Below are positions 35,503 through 42,818 of a stretch of DNA of 64,000 nucleotides, piece by piece. The stretch lies in NCBI RefSeq assembly GCF_004000805.1, contig NZ_BILY01000024.1:1-64000 (forward strand). The letters are read 5' to 3'. How positions within the stretch are numbered: position 1 is the first letter of the stretch; each line of letters begins with the position of its first letter. A model generated the notes under the pieces. It saw only the letters and a program-made list of their open reading frames with translations, made no database searches and was not told where the DNA came from. A program made the position numbers and the translations under genes. The stretch is from Paenibacillus glycanilyticus NBRC 16618 (GTDB lineage: Bacteria > Bacillota > Bacilli > Paenibacillales > Paenibacillaceae).

Positions 35503-35545
35503 CAAAAAAAGGAAGCGCACCGTTAGATAACGATACGCTTCCTTT
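35503..35545 (-). terminator. Second leader terminator before bmrC
   Basis: On the minus strand AAAGGAAGCG pairs with CGCTTCCTTT around a loop of about 19 nt containing a further short pairing, followed by seven T. It stands 55 nt before the bmrC start and after the first leader terminator, so transcription has to pass two terminators. Confidence 0.8.
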
Positions 35546-35580
35546 GGCAGTAATCGGGCACAAGTTGGCCCGCTGCATCA

Positions 35581-35620
35581 AAAAAGGCGCACGGTTACGG
35601 TTACGTAACCATGCGCCTTT
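35581..35620 (-). terminator. First leader terminator / attenuator of bmrCD
   Basis: On the minus strand GGCGCA-T-GGTTACG pairs with CGTAACC-G-TGCGCC around the 4-nt loop TAAC, a 14-bp stem, followed by six T. Its 5' arm (35606-35616) is also complementary to 35662-35675 inside the leader ORF, allowing an alternative antiterminator fold. Confidence 0.85.
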
Positions 35621-35645
35621 GATTCTAATGGGATACCCCTAAAGA

Positions 35646-35735
35646 TCAAAGAGATTCGACGCGCGGATGGATTACGCTCATAAATTTAGTATGCATTTGG
35701 TTAAATTGTTGATGAACGCCTACAATTGGATTCAT
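35646..35735 (-). CDS. Leader peptide of the bmrCD operon (BmrB-like)
   Basis: 29 aa ORF, starting MNPIVGVHQQFN and ending VIHPRVESL. It has an excellent RBS (AAAGGAGG, 8 nt before ATG) and a strong promoter 40 nt upstream. The stop codon lies 25 nt before a terminator, and bmrC follows after a second terminator. In B. subtilis the equivalent gene bmrB (yheJ) encodes a leader peptide whose translation controls termination ahead of bmrCD. Codons for V-I-H-P-R overlap the segment that can pair with the terminator's 5' arm. I infer the same mechanism: ribosome stalling by an antibiotic frees the antiterminator. The peptide is shorter than BmrB, and I see no sequence similarity I would rely on. 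Confidence 0.78.
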   Translation of the reverse strand: MNPIVGVHQQFNQMHTKFMSVIHPRVESL

Positions 35736-35773
35736 GCCGTAATCCTCCTTTCGATTTGTTTAAGATATTTGTC

Positions 35774-35802
35774 ACTTTACCATCCGAAGAAATAACTGTC
35801 AA
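35774..35802 (-). promoter_or_regulatory. SigA promoter of the bmrB-like leader and bmrCD
   Basis: On the minus strand TTGACA (35797-35802), a 17-nt spacer and TAAAGT (35774-35779). It is a near-consensus promoter, 40 nt upstream of the leader ORF. Confidence 0.85.
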
Positions 35803-35841
35803 TCCGTTTTTTTGTAAAACCCCGCCTATTTTGGAGGATGA

Positions 35842-36618
35842 TCACATGACCCAGGCTTCCGCCTGCCGCTCCGCCAGCAGAAGCTGCTCGCGAACCCTGA
35901 CCACTTCGCCCACAATGATCAGCGCCGGGTTGACCACTTTAAAAGACACCGCCAGCTTATGAATGTCGGCAAGCGTTCCCGTAATTACGCGCTGCTTGCT
36001 TGTTGTGCCGCGCTCAATAATCGCAACCGGCGTAGCTGCTGCCTTGCCATGCTTCAGCAGCTCCTCCCGGATGACGGCGAGCTGGCTGACGCCCATGTAG
36101 ATCGCCAGCGTATCCACGCTATGCGCAAGCAAATCCCAGCGCACCGGCTCCTGGTCGCCGTGGCAGCGATTGCCGGTCACGCAGGCGAAGGACGCCGCCT
36201 TTCCGCGATGCGTCAGCGGAATCGCCGCCGAAGCCGCCGCGCCTATGGCCGACGTTACGCCCGGCACGATCTCCCACTCGATGCCGTGCTCCGCCAGCTC
36301 CAGCGCTTCCTCGCCGCCGCGCCCGAAGACGAAGGGGTCGCCCCCTTTCAGGCGGACGACCGTCTTCCCTTGCTTGGCGTAAGCGACAAGCGCTGCGTTA
36401 ATCTCCTCCTGCGGCATCGCATGTGCATTAGGCGCTTTGCCGCAGTATACGAGCTCCGCATCCGCGCGGGCGTAAGCGAGAAGCTCTTCATTCACGAGCC
36501 GGTCGTACAGGATTACGTCCGCCAGCCCGATTCGCCGCATCGCCTTCACCGTGATCAGCTCCGGATCGCCCGGGCCCGCTCCAACAATGTATACCTTACC
36601 CGCTGACGCCGCCCGCAT
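35842..36618 (-). CDS. cobA: Uroporphyrinogen-III C-methyltransferase (SUMT)
   Basis: 258 aa SAM-dependent enzyme making precorrin-2, the first step to siroheme. Family motifs: VYIVGAGPGDPELITVKA at the N-terminus, VVRLKGGDPFVFGRGGEEA for SAM binding, VPGVTSAIGA, and the C-terminal NPALIIVGEVV. It is a single-domain form without the CysG dehydrogenase part. It shares TAATG with the FNT gene and is the last gene of the nitrite operon, where it supplies siroheme to NirB. The B. subtilis counterpart is nasF. Confidence 0.95.
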   Translation of the reverse strand: MRAASAGKVYIVGAGPGDPELITVKAMRRIGLADVILYDRLVNEELLAYARADAELVYCGKAPNAHAMPQEEINAALVAYAKQGKTVVRLKGGDPFVFGRGGEEALELAEHGIEWEIVPGVTSAIGAAASAAIPLTHRGKAASFACVTGNRCHGDQEPVRWDLLAHSVDTLAIYMGVSQLAVIREELLKHGKAAATPVAIIERGTTSKQRVITGTLADIHKLAVSFKVVNPALIIVGEVVRVREQLLLAERQAEAWVM

Positions 36619-37493
36619 TACAGGCCGCTTTTCTCGGCAGCAAGCGCCGGCTTGGCTGGAAGTCCCGACTTTGCGGAAGAGGAGGAGGAAGAGCTTTCGG
36701 AGTCCTTCTCCTTCTTGTTATGCGACCAGTAGAACATAAAGCCGGTAAACAAAGCGCCGCCAACAAAGTTGCCGAGCAGCACCGGAATTTGGTTCCACAG
36801 CCACCAGTCCGCTATCGATACGTCTGCGCCAAGCATCATGCCGGCAGGGATGACGAACATATTAACGACCGCATGCTCGAAGCCTTGCTCGAAGAACATC
36901 AAAATCGGCAGCCACATCGCAACGATTTTGCCCAAAGTCGATTTGGAGGTCATCGCCATGACGACGCCAAGCGTTACCATCCAGTTGCACAGAATCGCCT
37001 TAATGAACACGAGAATGATCCCGTCGAAGCCCATTTTTTGATAACCCAACGTCTTGGTCTCGCTGACTTGAATAAGCATTTGGGCAAGCGGATTCGACAT
37101 ATCCGTCCCCATCTTCGTAACCGCCATGCCGTATAAAGCCGCGTATACCGCGCAGCCGATCAGGTGGCCGATAATGACAAGCCCGTAGTTGGCCAGCATC
37201 CGGGATAGGGAGGTTTTCCGTTTGAAGACCGATAGAGGAATAAGCGCAAAGCTGCCGGTCACAAGCTCAAGCCCCAGAAGAACGATGATGACAAAGCCGA
37301 TCGGGAAAATAATAGCTCCGGTTAGAGCCAGTGAAGTTTGCGTTGTGGCCGTATAGGCGAGCGTAGTTGCGAATGCCAGAATGCCGCCGCCCAAAAATCC
37401 CCTCATCAGCATTTGCGAGGCGCTCATTTCCGCCTTTGCCGTCCCTGCCTCTACCATCGATTCCAGTACTTCAGCCGGTTTCACGTAGTCCAT
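36618..37493 (-). CDS. nirC: Formate/nitrite transporter family protein
   Basis: 291 aa FNT-family channel with six membrane segments. It has the typical GFLGGGILAFATTLAY and LLGLELVTGSFALIPL blocks, the N-L/V-G pore loops (CNWMVTLGVVMAM, NQIPVLLGNFVGG) and HAVVNMFVIPAGM with the central His. The C-terminal tail is Ser-rich. Context between nirD and cobA indicates nitrite import or export rather than formate. AGGAGGAATAGAAT precedes the ATG. Confidence 0.93.
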   Translation of the reverse strand: MDYVKPAEVLESMVEAGTAKAEMSASQMLMRGFLGGGILAFATTLAYTATTQTSLALTGAIIFPIGFVIIVLLGLELVTGSFALIPLSVFKRKTSLSRMLANYGLVIIGHLIGCAVYAALYGMAVTKMGTDMSNPLAQMLIQVSETKTLGYQKMGFDGIILVFIKAILCNWMVTLGVVMAMTSKSTLGKIVAMWLPILMFFEQGFEHAVVNMFVIPAGMMLGADVSIADWWLWNQIPVLLGNFVGGALFTGFMFYWSHNKKEKDSESSSSSSSAKSGLPAKPALAAEKSGL

Positions 37494-37583
37494 ATTCTAT
37501 TCCTCCTGAAATAACCCGCGTGCGGGCTATCGTGATGATGATTCACACTTCGAAAGCGTCGGGCTTGTTGTCTCTATTCCGCT

Positions 37584-37898
37584 TTACAAGGTGATATAGA
37601 TCTCGCCGCTGCCCGGGTCAATCTCCGTCTCGAACGTCTTGATGCAGCCGTCATCCGGCTCATGCACGCGTCCGCTCTTCAGGTCAATTCTCCAATCATG
37701 CAGCGGGCAGTGTACGGCCGTGCCGCACACCATTCCTTCCGAAAGCCTGCCGCCCTTATGCGGGCATTTGTTCTCGACTGCCTTCACGCTGCCGTCTGCC
37801 AAGCGGAAAATAGCAACGTCCGTGTTGTCGATCTGCACCGTTCGAGAGCCCAATACGTCGATATCCGTCAATTTCGCCACAAGCACCTTTGTCACCAT
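37584..37898 (-). CDS. nirD: Nitrite reductase small subunit NirD (Rieske fold)
   Basis: 104 aa Rieske-type protein. Unlike enterobacterial NirD, it keeps a full cluster-binding set: Cys and His in NKCPHKGG and Cys and His in VHCPLHDWRID. It should therefore bind a 2Fe-2S cluster. It lies 13 nt after nirB on the same strand; GGGGGAG precedes the ATG. Together with NirB it forms the cytoplasmic NAD(P)H-nitrite reductase (NasE in Bacillus). Confidence 0.93.
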   Translation of the reverse strand: MVTKVLVAKLTDIDVLGSRTVQIDNTDVAIFRLADGSVKAVENKCPHKGGRLSEGMVCGTAVHCPLHDWRIDLKSGRVHEPDDGCIKTFETEIDPGSGEIYITL

Positions 37899-37911
37899 AT
37901 AGTAGCTCCCC

Positions 37912-40350
37912 CTATCCTTGCGCCGGCTGCGGAGCGGATAATTGCTCGAAGTTTTTGCGCAGCTCTTTGTTCTCTATAATTTCTTTCCAAGGGTCCGTTG
38001 TATAGCTGAGCGTCTTCTCCAGACGCTCCACCAAGGCCAGGCGGTCTTCCCGCTTCTCGAGCGCTTTCTTGACATGGTCCAGGCCAACGCGTTCAATCCA
38101 TTGCGCGGTACGTTCGTTCCAAGTCGCATTCTCGCGGTAATATTGCAGGTAAGCCGAGGACCATTCCATCACTTCATCCTCCGTCTTCACGGTACAGAGC
38201 AGCTCGGTCGCACGGACATGGATACCGCCGTTGCCGCCTACGTGAAGCTCCCAGGCGCCGTCGATCGCGACAATGCCAAGATCCTTGATCGTTGCTTCCG
38301 CGCAGTTGCGCGGACAGCCGGATACGGCTAGCTTTACTTTCGCCGGAGCCGTCATTCGCTCATAGGCTTTCTCCATCCGGATCCCCATGGCGATCGAGTC
38401 CTGCGTGCCGAATCGGCAGAAGGTGTTGCCGACGCAGGTTTTTACCGTGCGGAGCGTCTTGCCGTAAGCATGGCCGGAAGGCATGTCAAGCTCCTCCCAA
38501 ATCTTCGGCAGATCCTCCTTCTTCACGCCCAGCAGGTCAAGCCGTTGCCCGCCGGTGAACTTCACCATCGGAACCTCGTACTTCTCGGCGACGGTAGCGA
38601 TTTTGATCAGATCGGACGGCGTGGTTACGCCGCCGTATACGCGAGGCACAACCGAATAGGTGCCGTCCTTCTGAATGTTCGCGTGGTAGCGCTCGTTCGT
38701 GAAGCGCGATTCCTTCTGATCCTCGTATTCACCCGGCCACAGCATGCCAAGGTAGTAGTTCAGCGACGGACGGCATTTCGTGCAGCCCCCTTCGTTCTTC
38801 CATCCCAGCACGTTCATGACTTCCTTGACCGTCATGAGGCGCATTTCCTTGATAGCCGCAACGATCTCGTCACGGGAATGCTCCGTACAGCCACAGATGC
38901 CTTCCTTCACCGGCACGCCCGCCGCATCGCCGGCGTACAGCTTCAGCAAGCCTTCCACTTGAGGCTTGCAGCCTCCGCAGGAAGCGGAAGCTTTCGTGCA
39001 GCCTTTGAGACTGGCCATCGTATTGCAGCCTTTATTTTGAACGGCATCGGCAATGGCGCCCTTCGATACGCCGTTGCAGCCGCAGACGATTTCATCGTCT
39101 GGCATCGCAGCCAGCCGGTCCGCCGCGGAGGAAGTACCCCCGTCTGCAGGAGAGAAGCCAAGCAGCAGCTCCTTCTCCTTGCCTTCGATCGATTCGCCCT
39201 TCTTCATAATCGAGAACAGCTCGGCACCGTCGGAAGTATCGCCAAACAGTACGGCTCCTACAAGCTTGCCGTTCTTGATTACGATCTTCTTGTACGTACC
39301 CGCTACGTCGTCCTGAATGCGCAGGGCTCTCGTGCCCGGCCCTTCGTTGAATTGGCCAGCCGAGAATACGTCAACGCCGGATACCTTCAGCTTGGTTGAA
39401 GTAACGGAGCCCTGGTAGCCTTCCGTCTCTACGCCGGCCAGGAGCTTTGCCAGAACGGCGCCTTGCTCATACAGCGGAGCAACAAGGCCGTAAGCGATTC
39501 CCCGGTGCTCGGCGCATTCGCCAACCGCGTACACATCCGGAATATTCGTCGCCATGAAGTCGTCAACGATAATCCCGCGGCCTACTTCGATACCGGAAGC
39601 TTTCGCTAATTCAACGTTCGGTCGGATCCCCACAGCCATCACGATAAGATCCGCTTCCACCTCGCTGCCGTCCGCGAATTGCAAAGCCTTCACGCGGCGT
39701 CTGCCCGTAATGGAGGCCGATTGCTTGCTGAGCAGGAATTTCATTCCTTGCGCTTCGAGCTCGCGCTGCAGCATCCGTGCCGCCGGCTCATCCAGCTCGC
39801 GGTTCATCACAATGCCGTTGATATGGACAACATGCACGTCCATCCCCAGATTCAGCAGCCCCCGCGCCGCTTCAAGCCCAAGCAGGCCGCCGCCGATGAC
39901 GGCTGCTTTTTTGTATTTTTGGGAAGTCTCCTGCATAATCTCGGTATCGCGGATATCCCGGAAGCCGATTACGCCCTCTTTGCTGGCGCCAGGCAAAGGC
40001 AGCATAAACGGATTCGAGCCCGTTGCCATAACCAGCACGTCATAGTCCGCTTCTACCCCTTGCTGGGAGTACACTTTTTTCCGTTTCGTATCAATTTTCG
40101 TGACCGTATGCCCGGCATGCAGCTGAATATGATTGTCCGCGTACCAGTCCCAGTCGTTAATGATGATATCCTTCATGTCCGTTCCGCCCGCAAGCACCGA
40201 GGATAACATAATCCGGTTGTAGTTCGGGTACGGCTCCGCGCCAAAAATCGTAATGCTATATGCATCCGGAGCGAGCTTGATCAGATGCTCGATTGCCCGT
40301 ACCCCCGCCATTCCGTTGCCAACCAGCACCAATTTCTTCCGATCCGCCAT
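37912..40350 (-). CDS. nirB: NAD(P)H nitrite reductase large subunit
   Basis: 812 aa siroheme enzyme reducing nitrite to ammonium. Order of parts: FAD/NAD(P)H reductase (LVLVGNGMAGVRAIEHL, KKAAVIGGGLLGLEAARGL) to about 400; BFD-like 2Fe-2S region with CGCNGVSKGAI, CTKASASCGGCKP and a second GGCTKCRPSLNYYLGM; ferredoxin-like half domain; then the siroheme/4Fe-4S domain with CVGNTFCRFG and SGCPRNCAEA. The ATG at 40350 is used because GGAGAGGAG lies 7 nt upstream. It heads the nirB-nirD-nirC-cobA operon, behind a long leader with a terminator. Corresponds to NasD; the electron donor (NADH or NADPH) is not settled by sequence. Confidence 0.95.
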   Translation of the reverse strand: MADRKKLVLVGNGMAGVRAIEHLIKLAPDAYSITIFGAEPYPNYNRIMLSSVLAGGTDMKDIIINDWDWYADNHIQLHAGHTVTKIDTKRKKVYSQQGVEADYDVLVMATGSNPFMLPLPGASKEGVIGFRDIRDTEIMQETSQKYKKAAVIGGGLLGLEAARGLLNLGMDVHVVHINGIVMNRELDEPAARMLQRELEAQGMKFLLSKQSASITGRRRVKALQFADGSEVEADLIVMAVGIRPNVELAKASGIEVGRGIIVDDFMATNIPDVYAVGECAEHRGIAYGLVAPLYEQGAVLAKLLAGVETEGYQGSVTSTKLKVSGVDVFSAGQFNEGPGTRALRIQDDVAGTYKKIVIKNGKLVGAVLFGDTSDGAELFSIMKKGESIEGKEKELLLGFSPADGGTSSAADRLAAMPDDEIVCGCNGVSKGAIADAVQNKGCNTMASLKGCTKASASCGGCKPQVEGLLKLYAGDAAGVPVKEGICGCTEHSRDEIVAAIKEMRLMTVKEVMNVLGWKNEGGCTKCRPSLNYYLGMLWPGEYEDQKESRFTNERYHANIQKDGTYSVVPRVYGGVTTPSDLIKIATVAEKYEVPMVKFTGGQRLDLLGVKKEDLPKIWEELDMPSGHAYGKTLRTVKTCVGNTFCRFGTQDSIAMGIRMEKAYERMTAPAKVKLAVSGCPRNCAEATIKDLGIVAIDGAWELHVGGNGGIHVRATELLCTVKTEDEVMEWSSAYLQYYRENATWNERTAQWIERVGLDHVKKALEKREDRLALVERLEKTLSYTTDPWKEIIENKELRKNFEQLSAPQPAQG

Positions 40351-40398
40351 TGTCATTCTCCTCTCCACTCTCTCTAGCTCTTATCTGTATGGAAAAAT

Positions 40399-40466
40399 AA
40401 AAAAAGCCTGCTTCGGATTCCGCGAGGACGCACTAGTGCATTCCCGCAAAAGACGAAGACAGGCTT
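40399..40466 (-). terminator. Leader terminator upstream of nirB
   Basis: On the minus strand AAGCCTG-CTTCG pairs with CGAAG-CAGGCTT; the long loop folds further around the palindrome GCACTAGTGC, and seven T follow. It stands between the promoter and nirB, about 50 nt before the gene, so it must be read through for operon expression. Confidence 0.85.
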
Positions 40467-40480
40467 CATTGCCGCTTCAA

Positions 40481-40545
40481 ATGAATACGCCATTGTATTC
40501 ATGAAAGTTTAAATTGTAGTACCGCAAAGCCGGAAGCTTTGTCGG
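40481..40545 (-). promoter_or_regulatory. Tandem hairpins in the nirB leader, ANTAR-type target candidate
   Basis: Two hairpins precede the terminator in the nir transcript. The second (40481-40502) has an 8-bp stem ATGAATAC/GTATTCAT and the hexaloop AATGGC, with A at loop position 1 and G at position 4, the known ANTAR-target rule. The first (40522-40545) has the stem CCG-CAAAGC/GCTTTG-CGG but a pentaloop TTCCG that does not follow the rule. An ANTAR-protein gene is divergent next door. Confidence 0.7.
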
Positions 40546-40557
40546 TGTGTTACCGCT

Positions 40558-40586
40558 ACTATACAATGCCGAAACATTCATGTCAA
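40558..40586 (-). promoter_or_regulatory. SigA promoter of the nir operon
   Basis: On the minus strand TTGACA (40581-40586), a 17-nt spacer and TATAGT (40558-40563), a near-consensus promoter. Transcription would start at about 40551 and give a leader of about 200 nt before nirB. Confidence 0.85.
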
Positions 40587-40692
40587 CATACTTAACATAA
40601 AAAATGAACATTTGTGCGTATCGACAGTTTTGCATAATACATGTTATATATAATAACAAATGAGATTCGTTCGTAGGGAAAAGGAGGATGAC

Positions 40693-41274
40693 ATGCGTTC
40701 TCTGTTAGTGATCGACAATCCCGGAGGAAAAGCGGAAGCGTTGCCGCTGGAACAAATGCTGGAGTCATACGGTTATTCCTTATTGTATGCAAGCTCGGAT
40801 GAGACAGCCAAAAACCATCTAACGAAAGCCGATGCGGTCATTTTTCATCTACCGTTAGGCGAAGTGAAGGCATGGGGTAACCGGCTCCTGCAGCGCAAGA
40901 GGCTTCCTATATTCTGGTGGTGCAGCGCGGATACGGCAACGATGTCCGCCGCCTTTTGCGAGGATGATCTGCCGATCGACGGCATGCTCACGCCTTCAAT
41001 GAGCGAGCAAGAGCTGCACTGGGCGCTTCACTTCGGCTCGAAGGCCTGCTTCGAGCGGCAGCAGTGGCTGAACGAGCGAAAGCAGCTGGAGGCGCGGCTG
41101 GAAGAGCGGAAGTGGATTGACATGGCGAAGGGTATCCTATGTAAAATAAAGCAGGTATCCGAAGCGGAAGCCTACGACCTGCTGCGCAAGCAGGCGATGA
41201 ATGAGCGGAAGCGGATCGTGGATGTGGCGACATCCATCGTGAAAGTCTATCAACTGCTGCAAGAGCAGAAATAA
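40693..41274 (+). CDS. ANTAR-domain antitermination regulator with pseudo-receiver
   Basis: 193 aa. Residues about 125-190 form a coiled coil and an ANTAR domain (LEERKWIDMAKGILCKIKQV, then EAEAYDLLRKQAM and the final helix). ANTAR domains bind RNA hairpin pairs and prevent termination. The N-terminal 115 residues look like a response-regulator receiver (LLVIDNPGG, YGYSLLYASSD), but the usual phosphoacceptor Asp position reads VIFHLP, so phosphorylation is unlikely; another signal or partner is needed. AAGGAGG is 5 nt before the ATG at 40693. Divergent from nirB, whose leader carries a matching hairpin and terminator. By analogy with NasR it should activate nitrite reduction genes. Confidence 0.85.
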   Translation: MRSLLVIDNPGGKAEALPLEQMLESYGYSLLYASSDETAKNHLTKADAVIFHLPLGEVKAWGNRLLQRKRLPIFWWCSADTATMSAAFCEDDLPIDGMLTPSMSEQELHWALHFGSKACFERQQWLNERKQLEARLEERKWIDMAKGILCKIKQVSEAEAYDLLRKQAMNERKRIVDVATSIVKVYQLLQEQK

Positions 41275-41287
41275 AGGGGTGCTGACG

Positions 41288-42346
41288 ATGTTTACTACAC
41301 TATTAAAAGAAGTCGGCCGCGGAAAAAGAGGCGCCAGGGACTTAACCTATGAAGAGGCGCTGGAAGCGGCCGACTGGATCATGAGCCGGAAAGCGACCCC
41401 TGCCCAGATGGGCGCCTTTTTTATTGCCGAACGGATTAAGATGGAAAGCGTAGAGGAGCTGGAAGCGTTCGTAACCGTATGCCGGAACAGCGCCTACCGC
41501 GCTCCCATTCAGGAAGGATTGGACTGCGCGGGACCTTACGACGGGCGGGTAAAAACCTTCTTCGCTTCCTTCGCTACAGCCTTCCTGCTCGCTTCGGCCG
41601 GTCTTCCCGTTACGCTGCACGGCGCCAAGTCGCTGCCGCCGAAATGGGGCGTAACGCTGCTGGATATGCTCGCCGAGCTGGGCATCGGCAAATCCCAGCT
41701 TACGCGAGACCGCGTTGTGCAGGCGGCAAAAGCAACCGGCGTGCTGTTTGTGGACACCGAGGAATGGTGCCCGCCGCTGGGCGAGCTTCGGGGCATCCGC
41801 GAGGAGCTTGGGATGCGTACGGTACTGAACACCGCGGAGAAGCTGATCGATTTCTCCCACTCGCCGTACCTTGTCTTTGGCGTTTTCCATAATACCGTCT
41901 TTGACCGGATGAGCAAGCTGCTTACCGATTTGAAATACCGCCGCGCCCTTATCGTGCAAGGGACGGAGGGCTCCGAGGATCTGTTCATCGAGCGCCCTAC
42001 CCGCACCTATATCGTTGAGGATGGCGAGGCGCGGCTGCACGTCATTGATCCGGAGGAATTCGGCTTGGAGGCGACGCTGCCGGAGAAAACCGAATGGAGC
42101 GCTGCCGAGCAGATCGAGACCGTCGAGGCCGTCCTGCAAGGCAAAGCCCACATCGGTTACGTGAACCAGGTTCTGCTAAATGCAGCGGTTCGGCTCCGTC
42201 TGGCTGACCGCGCCGAATCCGTCGAGGAAGCGTTGTACCAATGCAAAGCGCTGCTCGACAGCGGGGCTGCGTGGGAACGTTACGCGGCTTGGCGCAGCTG
42301 CTTGCTCGGCGAAGGAACACCCTCCCCGATCGGCAGTGTGAAGTAA
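41288..42346 (+). CDS. Anthranilate phosphoribosyltransferase-like protein (TrpD2/YbiB group)
   Basis: 352 aa, nucleoside phosphorylase/phosphoribosyltransferase family 3 fold. The helical N-terminal domain has the family pattern LTYEEALEAADWIMSRKATPAQMGAFF. The active region differs from TrpD: the GTGGD glycine loop is replaced by DCAGPYDGRVKTFFAS, and LHGAKSLPPKWGVTLLDML replaces the HGNR-type segment. It therefore probably does not make tryptophan precursors. E. coli YbiB, a related protein, binds nucleic acid. It starts 13 nt after the ANTAR gene (AAAGGGG RBS), so both belong to one operon, perhaps with a joint role in RNA-level control of nitrogen genes. No trp genes are nearby. Confidence 0.8.
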   Translation: MFTTLLKEVGRGKRGARDLTYEEALEAADWIMSRKATPAQMGAFFIAERIKMESVEELEAFVTVCRNSAYRAPIQEGLDCAGPYDGRVKTFFASFATAFLLASAGLPVTLHGAKSLPPKWGVTLLDMLAELGIGKSQLTRDRVVQAAKATGVLFVDTEEWCPPLGELRGIREELGMRTVLNTAEKLIDFSHSPYLVFGVFHNTVFDRMSKLLTDLKYRRALIVQGTEGSEDLFIERPTRTYIVEDGEARLHVIDPEEFGLEATLPEKTEWSAAEQIETVEAVLQGKAHIGYVNQVLLNAAVRLRLADRAESVEEALYQCKALLDSGAAWERYAAWRSCLLGEGTPSPIGSVK

Positions 42347-42415
42347 GGTAACATGCGCGCTGGCGCTTCAGCTAGCAGCCTCCCACCTTCCTCTTAACCT
42401 AAGATGAACATAATC

Positions 42416-42460
42416 AAGAGCTTCTGACGGGTCGATCGTCCCGTCAGAAGCTCTTTTTCT
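42416..42460 (+). terminator. Intrinsic terminator after the ANTAR/TrpD-like operon
   Basis: GAGCTTCTGACGGG pairs with CCCGTCAGAAGCTC around an 8-nt loop, followed by five T. Confidence 0.92.
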
Positions 42461-42505
42461 ATATCCTTAGCTACGTCCAACGCAGCCGGAAGCTAACGCT
42501 AATGG

Positions 42506-42657
42506 TAGGTTAAGTCCCTAAGGACTTTAACCTACTAGAAAAGTCGCAAGAGGCGGCGGATTTCTGCAGTTAGAGGCGGCTTAAGGTCCCTAGGGGACTT
42601 TAACGTCCAGAAGAAGTAGCTAGTTTTCATGGTTAAGGTCCCCAAAGGGCCTTAACG
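42506..42657. repeat. Three dispersed copies of a short palindromic repeat
   Basis: The roughly 470-nt gap between the TrpD-like and MFS genes holds, besides a terminator, three related hairpins at 42506-42534, 42580-42605 and 42631-42657. Each has the form TTAAG(G)TCC-short loop-GG(A/G)C(T)TTAA, for example TTAAGTCC/GGACTTTAA in the first. None has a T-run, so they are unlikely to be terminators; they resemble a REP-like intergenic family. No gene-like sequence is visible here. Confidence 0.7.
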
Positions 42658-42818
42658 CAACGATTAGCACCCCCGTAGCGGCATAAACTGCCACATGCGA
42701 GAAGATAAGGCCCTGCGAGGGAGTAAACGCCAGCACCAGGGCAAAAAAAGGCCGATAAGACCTCAACAGGGGTCCTATCGCCGCCCAACAATGGCGCCAC
42801 GCCTCAACCCGCGCAGTC

